A stretch of 64,000 nucleotides of DNA from the NCBI GenBank assembly GCA_001464615.1, contig LNFI01000031.1, positions 22,977 through 86,976 on the forward strand, in the 5' to 3' direction. The notes below the pieces were generated by a model. The model searched no databases and was not told where the DNA came from. It saw only the letters and a list, made by a program, of their open reading frames with translations. The translations under genes were made by a program, and so were the position numbers. Shown in pieces: positions 8,594 through 17,740 of the stretch; within the stretch, counting starts at the first letter, position 1; every line of letters begins with the position of its first letter. Source of the stretch: Sphingomonadales bacterium Ga0077557 (GTDB lineage: Bacteria; Pseudomonadota; Alphaproteobacteria; Sphingomonadales; Sphingomonadaceae).

Positions 8594-9346
8594 ATGAATC
8601 ATAGCGTGGAAAAAGTGTTGTGGGTGCGTCAGTGGAATGACAGCCTGTTCTCGTTCGCCGTCAGTCGGCCGTCCAGTTTCCGTTTCCAGAGCGGCCAGTT
8701 CGTGATGTTGGGGCTGCCCGTTAATGGCAAGCCGTTGCTCCGTGCTTATTCGATGGCCTCCCCGCATTATGCCGAGGAGCTCGAATTTTTGAGCATCATC
8801 GTGCAGGATGGCCCACTGACGTCGCGGCTGCAGCATATCAAGGCGGGCGACGATCTCTTGCTCGCCGCCAAGCCCGTTGGCAGTTTGGTGTTGGATGCCC
8901 TGTTGCCCGGCAAGAACCTCCACATGATCGGTACCGGCACCGGCCTGGCGCCCTGGCTGAGCCTGGCGCGTGACCCCGATGTCTATGACCGTTTCGATAG
9001 CGTCACCGTGCAGCACACCGTCCGCAACAAGGATGATCTGGCCTATTTCGATCTGCTGTCGAGCCGGCTGGCTGATGATCCGCTGGTTGCCGATGAAGCG
9101 GCGACCAAGTTTCATTATGATTGGGTCGCGACCCGCAATACCGAAGCGGGCCAGGATCACCGTCGCATCACCGATCGCATCCGCGACGGCAGCTACAAGC
9201 TCGACCCCGAAACCGATCGCGTGATGCTGTGCGGATCGATGGCGATGATCAAGGAAACCGCATCGATTCTCGAAGGGCTTGGTTTTGTGGAGGGCGCGAT
9301 GTCAGGCCCGGGCACTTTCGTGCTGGAGCGCGCGTTCGTCGGCTAA
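8594..9346 (+). CDS. fpr: Ferredoxin--NADP reductase
   Basis: FAD-dependent reductase of 250 residues that exchanges electrons between NADPH and ferredoxin or flavodoxin. The FAD-binding signature is RAYSMASP at about residue 54, and the NADP domain begins with MIGTGTGLAPWLSLARD. The CGS motif (VMLCGSMAMIKE) and the C-terminal FVLERAFVG end match the bacterial subclass of FNR. ATG 8594 is preceded by GAGG at a good distance; the frame is open from 8528 but without such a site. It is convergent with the aldo/keto reductase gene. A role in iron-sulfur or oxidative-stress redox supply is known for the family. Confidence 0.92.
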   Translation: MNHSVEKVLWVRQWNDSLFSFAVSRPSSFRFQSGQFVMLGLPVNGKPLLRAYSMASPHYAEELEFLSIIVQDGPLTSRLQHIKAGDDLLLAAKPVGSLVLDALLPGKNLHMIGTGTGLAPWLSLARDPDVYDRFDSVTVQHTVRNKDDLAYFDLLSSRLADDPLVADEAATKFHYDWVATRNTEAGQDHRRITDRIRDGSYKLDPETDRVMLCGSMAMIKETASILEGLGFVEGAMSGPGTFVLERAFVG

Positions 9347-9371
9347 GGCTGGCGCCGTGCCGTCCTTTTGA

Positions 9372-10325
9372 TCAAGCACCAGCGCTGGTTAGCCGCTCCA
9401 GCTGGTCTGGGCTTAGTGTTACCGCCATCGCGCCAATCAGCTCCTCCATCTGTGCGACGCTGGTGGCGCTGGCAATCGGGGCGGTGACGCCGGGCTGAGC
9501 GGCTAACCAGGCCAGCGCGATTTGGGCCAGCGTCGCGCCGGTTTCCTCGGCAACCGTATCCATCGCCGCCAGCACGTCCATTTTGTGCTCAAGCATGGCA
9601 GCCATCCGCCCACCGCGAACGCTTTTCGACAGATCGGCGCTGCGGCGATATTTGCCGGTGAGGAAGCCCGAGGCGAGGCCATAATAGGGCACAACGCCGA
9701 TATTATGGGTCACACAGAGGTCCTGCAACTCGCCTTCGAACTTGTCGCGGCTGACGAGATTATATTCGGGCTGGAGCACGTGATAATGCGGCAGGCCGTG
9801 GGCGGTGGCGAGGTCGAGCGCTGATTGCAGCCGCGCGGCGTGAAAGTTGGACGCGCCGACAACGCGGATTTTGCCGGCATCAGCCAATGTGCCGAACGCA
9901 GCCAGCGCCGCCTCTTGCGGGACATCTTCATCGTCCTGATGCGCGAAATAAAGATCGATCGTTTCGATGCCGAGCCGCTTGAGCGAGGCGTCACAGGCTG
10001 CTGCAATCCGGGCGGGGGCAAGCTTCGTACCGCCCGCACCGGGCAGCATGCCAACCTTGGTGGCGATCTGCACGCGATCGCGCTTGCCGCTCGTCGCGAG
10101 CCATTCACCGATCACCGTCTCTGATTCGCCGCCGACATGGCCCGGTACCCAGGCCGAATAGACATCAGCGGTATCGATCATCGTGCCGCCCCCGTCGACA
10201 AAGGCGTCAAGGATGGCAAAGCTGGTCGCCTTGTCGGCGGTCCACCCAAAAACATTCCCGCCCAGCACCAGCGGCGCGATGTGCAGGTCGGTGCTGCCGA
10301 GTTGGCGTAACTGGGGCATGGTCAT
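9372..10325 (-). CDS. Aldo/keto reductase
   Basis: NADPH-dependent oxidoreductase of 317 residues with the aldo/keto reductase tetrad visible: Asp and Tyr in MIDTADVYS, Lys in IATKVGM, and His in YFAHQDD. The N-terminus (LGSTDLHIAPLVLGGNVFGWTAD) is typical of the subgroup that includes YajO and Tas-like proteins. The start ATG overlaps the stop of the upstream small lipoprotein gene by ATGA, so it is the third cistron of a compact operon. The substrate is unknown. Confidence 0.92.
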   Translation of the reverse strand: MTMPQLRQLGSTDLHIAPLVLGGNVFGWTADKATSFAILDAFVDGGGTMIDTADVYSAWVPGHVGGESETVIGEWLATSGKRDRVQIATKVGMLPGAGGTKLAPARIAAACDASLKRLGIETIDLYFAHQDDEDVPQEAALAAFGTLADAGKIRVVGASNFHAARLQSALDLATAHGLPHYHVLQPEYNLVSRDKFEGELQDLCVTHNIGVVPYYGLASGFLTGKYRRSADLSKSVRGGRMAAMLEHKMDVLAAMDTVAEETGATLAQIALAWLAAQPGVTAPIASATSVAQMEELIGAMAVTLSPDQLERLTSAGA

Positions 10326-10531
10326 TCCTGATTGTTCGCTGGCTCGGCGATCGCATTGGCCGACACGCTATCATTGTCGAGCATGGCCGCTGCCTCGTTT
10401 AGCTGGCGTGCCTCACTGGGAGAAGCCCCGCTTTGGTCCGTCGCCGGCGCGCCACAACCGGCGAGCAACAGCGCCAGGGCAAGCGCGCCATAATAGCGGG
10501 GCGTAAGGTGAAGCGAGGCGGACGCGGCCAT
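10322..10531 (-). CDS. Small lipoprotein, 69 residues
   Basis: Short predicted lipoprotein with an N-terminal hydrophobic segment ending in LLAGC, a good lipobox, followed by a low-complexity Ala/Ser/Asn/Glu-rich tail of about 45 residues. Its start overlaps the stop of the upstream lipoprotein gene by one base (TAATG), and its stop overlaps the aldo/keto reductase start (ATGA). That arrangement is the main support that this short frame is translated. No domain is recognised. Confidence 0.65.
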   Translation of the reverse strand: MAASASLHLTPRYYGALALALLLAGCGAPATDQSGASPSEARQLNEAAAMLDNDSVSANAIAEPANNQE

Positions 10532-10788
10532 TATTCGTCGATTTCGCCGTTGGCAGCATCAGCAATATTACCGATTTTCTCGGCGCCGCGATCCATTGCG
10601 TTTTCGGCAGCACCAAAGGCCCGGTCGCTGGCAGCATCGGTATCCTTGGCGGCTTCGATCATCGTCGCATTAGCGTCTGCAGTGATCGCATCGGCGGCTT
10701 CTGCCGTTTCGTTTTGTGCCTTGGGTGAACAGGCAGAAAGACCGATGGCAGAAACCGCGATTAGGGCCAGGGAGATCATTGGTCGCAT
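10531..10788 (-). CDS. Small alanine-rich lipoprotein, 85 residues
   Basis: First gene of the three-gene unit. The N-terminus is a lipoprotein signal (IGLSAC lipobox at about residues 15-20), and the mature part is a charged, Ala/Asp/Glu-rich helix with repeats of the type AADA/AEDA that could form a coiled coil. The stop TAA overlaps the next ATG. Similar short alanine-rich lipoproteins are common in sphingomonads and have no assigned function. The gap of 160 bp upstream, shared with the divergent met operon, should hold its promoter. Confidence 0.65.
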   Translation of the reverse strand: MRPMISLALIAVSAIGLSACSPKAQNETAEAADAITADANATMIEAAKDTDAASDRAFGAAENAMDRGAEKIGNIADAANGEIDE

Positions 10789-10910
10789 GATTTCATCCTT
10801 CTCATTCGGTGTAAGCGCCGCGCTAACGCATCAGACCTATCTGAGGGCCCATCGCCGCGCAATTGCAACGCATTGTCACCAAGTAGCTGAAATTGGACAT
10901 GCTCAGCTCA

Positions 10911-10939
10911 TTGACGACATATAAAGATATCTTTATATC
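10911..10939 (+). promoter_or_regulatory. Predicted sigma70-type promoter of the met operon
   Basis: TTGACG at 10911-10916 and TATATC at 10934-10939 are separated by 17 bp and precede the ArsR-methyltransferase gene. The -35 is a near-perfect match; the -10 matches at four positions. If used, transcription would begin near 10946, almost at the ATG at 10949. The perfect palindrome at 10919-10938 fills the spacer and the -10. Confidence 0.5.
10919..10938. promoter_or_regulatory. 20-bp perfect palindrome, likely autoregulatory operator (SahR-like)
   Basis: ATATAAAGATATCTTTATAT reads the same on both strands over all 20 bases, in an otherwise GC-rich genome, and lies 10 bp before the ArsR-methyltransferase start. 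It sits between and over the -35/-10 elements, as expected for a repressor site. ArsR proteins bind as dimers to such palindromes. I recall SahR regulators of the methionine cycle with AT-rich, ATATC-centred sites, which is compatible. That the fused regulator binds here is inference. Confidence 0.65.
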
Positions 10940-10948
10940 TTATGGACG

Positions 10949-11908
10949 ATGACGCTTGCCCTCGACATTTTTCGTGCCCTTGCCGATGCGACGCGGCTGC
11001 GGATCATGGCCTTGCTCCAATCGATGGAGCTGTCGGTCGGCGAACTGGCGCAGGTCCTGGGACAAAGTCAGCCGCGGGTGTCGCGCCACGTAAAGATATT
11101 ATGTGATGCCGGGCTGGCCGAACGGCGCAAGGAGGGCAGCTGGGTGTTTCTGGCGCTCGGCGATCGGGCCCTAGTTGCCCCAGTGCTGGCCGCGTTCGAC
11201 AGCTGGGCTGGGCGCGAGTCGGATCATTGGGCGGTTGCCGATGCGGCCCGCCTGGCGGCGGTGCGCGCCGATCGCGCAGCGGCAGCCAATGCCTGGTTTG
11301 AAGCGAATGCCGGTGAGTGGGATGCGATCAGATCACTGCATATTGCCGAGAGCGAGGTTGAAGCCGCGATGAAGCGCGTACTGGGCGATGCGACGATCGG
11401 GCAGTTGATCGACATCGGCACGGGTACGGGCAGGATGCTGGAATTGTTCGCGCCCCAAGCCGATCATGCGCTGGGGATTGATCGCTCGTCGGAAATGCTG
11501 CGGCTTGCGCGCGCCAAACTCGCTGAGCGCGGGCTGGATCGCGCCGAGCTGCGCCAGGCCGATCTTTATGCCCTGCCGCTGGCCGATGGACAGGCCGATG
11601 CGGCGATCCTGCATCATGTGTTGCATTTCGCGCAGCAGCCGGGCGCGGCAATTGCAGAAGCCGCCCGGGTGCTGAGTGCCGGCGGGCGGTTGCTTATCGT
11701 CGATTTCGCGCCGCATGATCGCGAAGAGTTGCGCGCGCGAGATGCGCATACCCGGCTCGGCTTTTCTGATGAACAGATGATCGGTTGGTTCGAACTGGCT
11801 GGTCTTGCCCCGGTACAGATCGAAACGCTGGAGGGCGGCGCGCTGACCGTGAAACTATGGCTCGGTCGCAAGACCGGCGATCTACTAAAGCAGGTGATGG
11901 CGGCATGA
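10949..11908 (+). CDS. ArsR-type regulator fused to SAM-dependent methyltransferase domain (SahR-like)
   Basis: Protein of 319 residues in two parts. Residues about 1-95 are an ArsR winged helix-turn-helix (FRALADATRLRIMALL and a recognition helix in SQPRVSRHVKIL). Residues about 130-319 are a class I methyltransferase fold with motif I LIDIGTGTGRMLELFAP at 153-169 and the motif II/IV region HHVLHFAQQPGAA. Such fusions next to metF and metH sense S-adenosylhomocysteine in the SahR family, so the methyltransferase domain is probably a ligand sensor rather than an enzyme. The gene overlaps metF by ATGA and heads the operon. The start follows the putative transcription start by only about 3 bases; a later start would truncate the DNA-binding domain. 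Confidence 0.85.
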   Translation: MTLALDIFRALADATRLRIMALLQSMELSVGELAQVLGQSQPRVSRHVKILCDAGLAERRKEGSWVFLALGDRALVAPVLAAFDSWAGRESDHWAVADAARLAAVRADRAAAANAWFEANAGEWDAIRSLHIAESEVEAAMKRVLGDATIGQLIDIGTGTGRMLELFAPQADHALGIDRSSEMLRLARAKLAERGLDRAELRQADLYALPLADGQADAAILHHVLHFAQQPGAAIAEAARVLSAGGRLLIVDFAPHDREELRARDAHTRLGFSDEQMIGWFELAGLAPVQIETLEGGALTVKLWLGRKTGDLLKQVMAA

Positions 11909-12843
11909 CGATTTCGGTTTCGCAACTCGAAGAGGCGCGCCGCGCGCTTGAGGCTCCATTGTTCGCTGATCTGGCGGGGGATGCGAATGTGTCCTTCGAA
12001 TTCTTCCCGCCCAAGACCGAGAAGATGGAAGAGGCGCTGTGGGAAACGGTGAAGACGCTTGAGCCCTTTGGCCCACGCTTTGTCTCGGTGACCTATGGCG
12101 CTGGTGGATCGACGCGCGAGCGCACGCACGCCACCGTTGCACGCATCCAGCGCGATACATCGATGGGCGCGGCGGCACATCTGACCTGTGTCGAGGCGAG
12201 CCGCGACGAAATTGATGCGATTGCCGATGCCTATTGGCAAGCAGGCATCCGCCACATCGTCGCGTTGCGCGGCGATGCACCAGGGACAACCGGCTTTGTG
12301 CCGCACCCGCAAGGCTATACCAATGCCGCTGATCTCGTCGCTGGGCTAAAGCGGCTGCACCCGTTTGAGATTTCGGTCGCGGCCTATCCGGAAAACCACC
12401 CGGATTCGCGCGATTCCGCCGATGATCTGGATAATCTGAAGCGCAAGCTCGACGCGGGCGCGACGCGCGGGATCACGCAGTTTTTTTTCGAACCCGAAAC
12501 ATTTTTCCGCTTCCGTGACCGTTTGTCTGCGGCGGGAATCAGCACGGAAATGGTACCCGGCATCATGCCCGTGACCAATTTTGCCAGTATTGTCCGGATG
12601 TCGGCAATGTGTGGCACGGCCGTCCCCGCCTGGCTCGGACGGTTGTTCGACGGGCTGGATGATCATCCCACCAGTCGCCAGTTGATTGCCGCCACGCTCG
12701 CAGCGGAATTATGCCGCAAGTTGTACGCCGGCGGGGTGCGTGACTTGCATTTCTACACGCTCAATCGCGCCGAACTAAGCTTTGCGATCTGTCACCTGTT
12801 GGGGTTGCGGGCGCGGGTTGGCGATAGGGCGGCAGCAGCTTGA
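11905..12843 (+). CDS. metF: 5,10-methylenetetrahydrofolate reductase
   Basis: FAD-dependent enzyme of 312 residues that makes 5-methyltetrahydrofolate for methionine synthesis. The N-terminal catalytic motif SFEFFPPKTEKMEE contains the conserved glutamate of MetF, and VTYGAGGSTRERT and GITQFFFEPETFFRF are family signatures. The C-terminal part (GVRDLHFYTLNRAELSFAIC) is also typical. Its ATG overlaps the stop of the regulator gene, and a repeat element separates it from the first metH gene. It supplies the methyl donor used by the next two genes. Confidence 0.95.
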   Translation: MTISVSQLEEARRALEAPLFADLAGDANVSFEFFPPKTEKMEEALWETVKTLEPFGPRFVSVTYGAGGSTRERTHATVARIQRDTSMGAAAHLTCVEASRDEIDAIADAYWQAGIRHIVALRGDAPGTTGFVPHPQGYTNAADLVAGLKRLHPFEISVAAYPENHPDSRDSADDLDNLKRKLDAGATRGITQFFFEPETFFRFRDRLSAAGISTEMVPGIMPVTNFASIVRMSAMCGTAVPAWLGRLFDGLDDHPTSRQLIAATLAAELCRKLYAGGVRDLHFYTLNRAELSFAICHLLGLRARVGDRAAAA

Positions 12844-12848
12844 ATGAT

Positions 12849-12967
12849 TTAAGCCCCTCCCCTTCAGGGGAGGGGTTGGGGTGGGGACCATCCCCAAGCG
12901 CGGGCTCGGTGAGACTGACAGCCCCCACCCCCACCCCCTACCCCTCCCCTGAAGGGGAGGGGCTTAA
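12849..12967. repeat. GC-rich inverted-repeat element between metF and metH (type A)
   Basis: Two 27-base arms at 12849-12875 and 12941-12967 are exact reverse complements, and each arm is itself a hairpin (CCCCTCCCCT, TC, AGGGGAGGGG). Inner flanks GGGGTGGGG and CCCCACCCCC are also roughly complementary. The element starts right after the metF stop and ends just before the metH ribosome site (AAGGA at 12968-12972). It has the same build as the elements at 14036 and 43206. Confidence 0.85.
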
Positions 12968-12980
12968 GAAGGAAAACGAA

Positions 12981-14027
12981 ATGTCTGCACGCACTAAACT
13001 CCTCGCCGCCGCCGCCGAGCGCATTTTGCTGACCGATGGCGCGTTCGGCACCGAAATCCAGAACTGGAAGCTGGTCGAAGCCGATTATGCTGGCGACCTG
13101 AAGCTCGCCAAGGATCAGAAGGGCAACAATGATATCCTCGCGCTCACCAAGCCGGAGGTGCCGGAGACGATCACGCGCGAATATCTGGAGGCGGGTTCGG
13201 ACATCGTCTCGACCAACACCTTTTCGGCCAATCTGATCAGCCAGGCCGATTATGCGGCGGAACATCTGGTGCGCGAGATTAACATTGCCTCGGCACAGAT
13301 CGCCCGGCGTTGTGCCGATGAATATGCCGCTAAAGATGGCCGCCCGCGTTTCGTGGCCGGCGCCATTGGGCCGACCAATAAGACCTTGTCGCTCAGTCCC
13401 GACGTTAACGATCCGGGCTTTCGCGAGATTGATTTCGATTATCTGAAGGACGTTTATCTCGAACAGGTCCTGGCACTGGTTGAAGGCGGGGTAGATTTTA
13501 TCCTGATCGAAACGGTGTTCGATACGCTCAATGCCAAGGCAGGGATTATGGCGGTGATCGAGGCGAGCGAGGTGCTTGGTCGTGAAGTGCCGATGATGCT
13601 GTCGATGACGCTGACCGATCTGTCGGGGCGCAATCTTTCGGGCCATACGGTCGAGGCGTTCTGGCATGCGGTGCGGCATGCGCGGCCGCTGACGATCGGG
13701 CTCAACTGCTCGTTTGGCGCAGAACAGCTGCGCCCGCATGTGAAGACGCTTAGCGCGATCGCCGATACGTTGATCATGATTTATCCAAATGCTGGGCTGC
13801 CCAACGAGCTTGGCGCCTATGACGAGGAACCGCCGACAACGGCGGGGCTGGTCAAGGAATGGGCGGAGGCTGGGCAGGTGAATATCCTGGGCGGCTGCTG
13901 CGGATCGACGCCTGCGCATATCAAGGCGATGGCGGATGCCGTTGCCGGGCTGCCTGGCCGCGCGGTGCCGGTGCCACCGGTGGTGACGCGGCTGGCCGGG
14001 CTGGAGCCGATGACGATGGCGGCTTGA
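12981..14027 (+). CDS. metH: Methionine synthase, homocysteine-binding component (split MetH, part 1)
   Basis: Protein of 348 residues equal to the first domain of cobalamin-dependent methionine synthase, which activates homocysteine on zinc. The three zinc cysteines are present: Cys243 in GLNCSFG, and Cys306-Cys307 in LGGCCGSTP. The N-terminal DGAFGTEIQ motif and ETVFDTLNAKA are typical. ATG 12981 is preceded by AAGGA; the frame is open back to 12840 but that part is the repeat element. The remaining MetH domains are encoded separately by the next gene, so the two products must act together. Split metH genes of this kind are known in other alphaproteobacteria. Confidence 0.93.
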   Translation: MSARTKLLAAAAERILLTDGAFGTEIQNWKLVEADYAGDLKLAKDQKGNNDILALTKPEVPETITREYLEAGSDIVSTNTFSANLISQADYAAEHLVREINIASAQIARRCADEYAAKDGRPRFVAGAIGPTNKTLSLSPDVNDPGFREIDFDYLKDVYLEQVLALVEGGVDFILIETVFDTLNAKAGIMAVIEASEVLGREVPMMLSMTLTDLSGRNLSGHTVEAFWHAVRHARPLTIGLNCSFGAEQLRPHVKTLSAIADTLIMIYPNAGLPNELGAYDEEPPTTAGLVKEWAEAGQVNILGGCCGSTPAHIKAMADAVAGLPGRAVPVPPVVTRLAGLEPMTMAA

Positions 14028-14035
14028 TTTGGACT

Positions 14036-14117
14036 CCCCTCCCGCTTGCGGGAGGGGCCGGGGGTGGGAACGATTGGGCATCGAGCGCAGCGCTGGGGGC
14101 AAGCAAGCGGGAGGGGG
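14036..14117. repeat. GC-rich inverted-repeat element between the two metH genes (type A, partial right arm)
   Basis: Left arm 14036-14057 is a 22-base palindromic hairpin (CCCCTCCCGC/TTGCGGGAGGGG), followed by GGGGGTGGG. The right end at 14104-14117 repeats GCAAGCGGGAGGGG but lacks the other half of the hairpin. The final G-rich run overlaps the probable ribosome-binding region of the following gene. Confidence 0.75.
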
Positions 14118-14129
14118 GAAGATAGTTTC

Positions 14130-16727
<2,598 letters not shown>

Positions 16728-16801
16728 GCCGTTAACCCTCAATTAGCCTTTCCCCGGGCCTGGAAACCGGGCATTTTGCGCATCTTCGAGGAGATGCCTC
16801 A

Positions 16802-17734
16802 ATGCGTTTTGCCCTGCCATTTATCGCCATCGCGCTGACCGCGCCTGCCGCCGCACAACAGGCGAGCGCACCCTTCACCGTCCAGGAAACCGGGCAGGGC
16901 TTTGCGCAACTCGACGATGCGTTGATGTCGATCCGGGGGCAGGATGCGACGATCCTGATCGCACCGGGCACCTACCGCCAATGCGCCATCCAGCAGGCCG
17001 GACATATCACCTTCAAGGCGGCGCAGCCGGGTAGCGTCATTTTTGACGGCGTTACCTGTGAGGGCAAGGCGGCGTTGGTGCTGCGTGGCGAGGGATCGAC
17101 TGTCGATGGCATCATCTTTCGCAACATGCGCGTCGGCGATGGCAATGGCGCTGGAATCCGGATCGAGATTGGTGATCTGACCGTGCTGAATTCGATGTTC
17201 CTCGATAGCCAGGAGGGCATCCTGGGCGCGCAGGATAGCCCGCGCCGGATCAGCATCGATCGATCGACCTTTTCGGGCCTTGGCCAGTGCGACGAGACGC
17301 CCGATTGTGCGCACAGCATCTATCTCGCGACGCGCGGGCAGGTGACCGTCACCCACTCACGCTTTGAGCGCGGGCGCGGTGGGCATTATGTCAAGCTGCG
17401 CGCGCCCAACGTCTCTATCACCGACAATAGCTTTGACGATAGCGAAGGGCGCAAAACCAATTACATGATCGACCTGCCCGAAGGCGGTACCGGGCTGATC
17501 GCGCGCAATATCTTTGTTCAGGGGGCCTATAAGGAAAACTGGACCGGGTTCATCGTCGTCGCGGCTGAAGCGCGCAAATATCGCTCGGCCGGGCTGCGGG
17601 TGGAAGGCAATACCGCCAGCCTAGCGCCGGGCCAGACCAAAAGCCCGGCGTTTGTCGCTGATGTCAGCCATGAAACGCTGGCGGTTGGACAAAACGCGCT
17701 GGGTGCAGGGGTGCGCGCTTTCGAGCGCCGCTGA
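16802..17734 (+). CDS. Secreted right-handed parallel beta-helix protein
   Basis: Exported protein of 310 residues: a signal peptide ending near AAAQQ at about residue 20 and a series of short repeated strands (ITFKAAQPGSVIFDG, TVDGIIFRNMRV, LTVLNSMFLDS, VTVTHSRFERG, VSITDNSFDDS) that mark a right-handed parallel beta-helix, as in pectate lyase-like and NosD-like proteins. Two cysteines in GQCDETPDCAHS may form a disulfide. A carbohydrate-binding or lyase function is possible, but I see no identifiable catalytic set. It starts 75 bp after metH on the same strand, with GAGGAG upstream, and ends close to the convergent phosphatase gene. Confidence 0.75.
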   Translation: MRFALPFIAIALTAPAAAQQASAPFTVQETGQGFAQLDDALMSIRGQDATILIAPGTYRQCAIQQAGHITFKAAQPGSVIFDGVTCEGKAALVLRGEGSTVDGIIFRNMRVGDGNGAGIRIEIGDLTVLNSMFLDSQEGILGAQDSPRRISIDRSTFSGLGQCDETPDCAHSIYLATRGQVTVTHSRFERGRGGHYVKLRAPNVSITDNSFDDSEGRKTNYMIDLPEGGTGLIARNIFVQGAYKENWTGFIVVAAEARKYRSAGLRVEGNTASLAPGQTKSPAFVADVSHETLAVGQNALGAGVRAFERR

Positions 17735-17740
17735 CCGCGA

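Noticed and set aside
10789..10948. Possible SAM riboswitch upstream of the met operon
   Set aside because: No conserved SAM-II or SAM-I core is visible, and the promoter plus palindrome lies too near the start codon to leave a leader.
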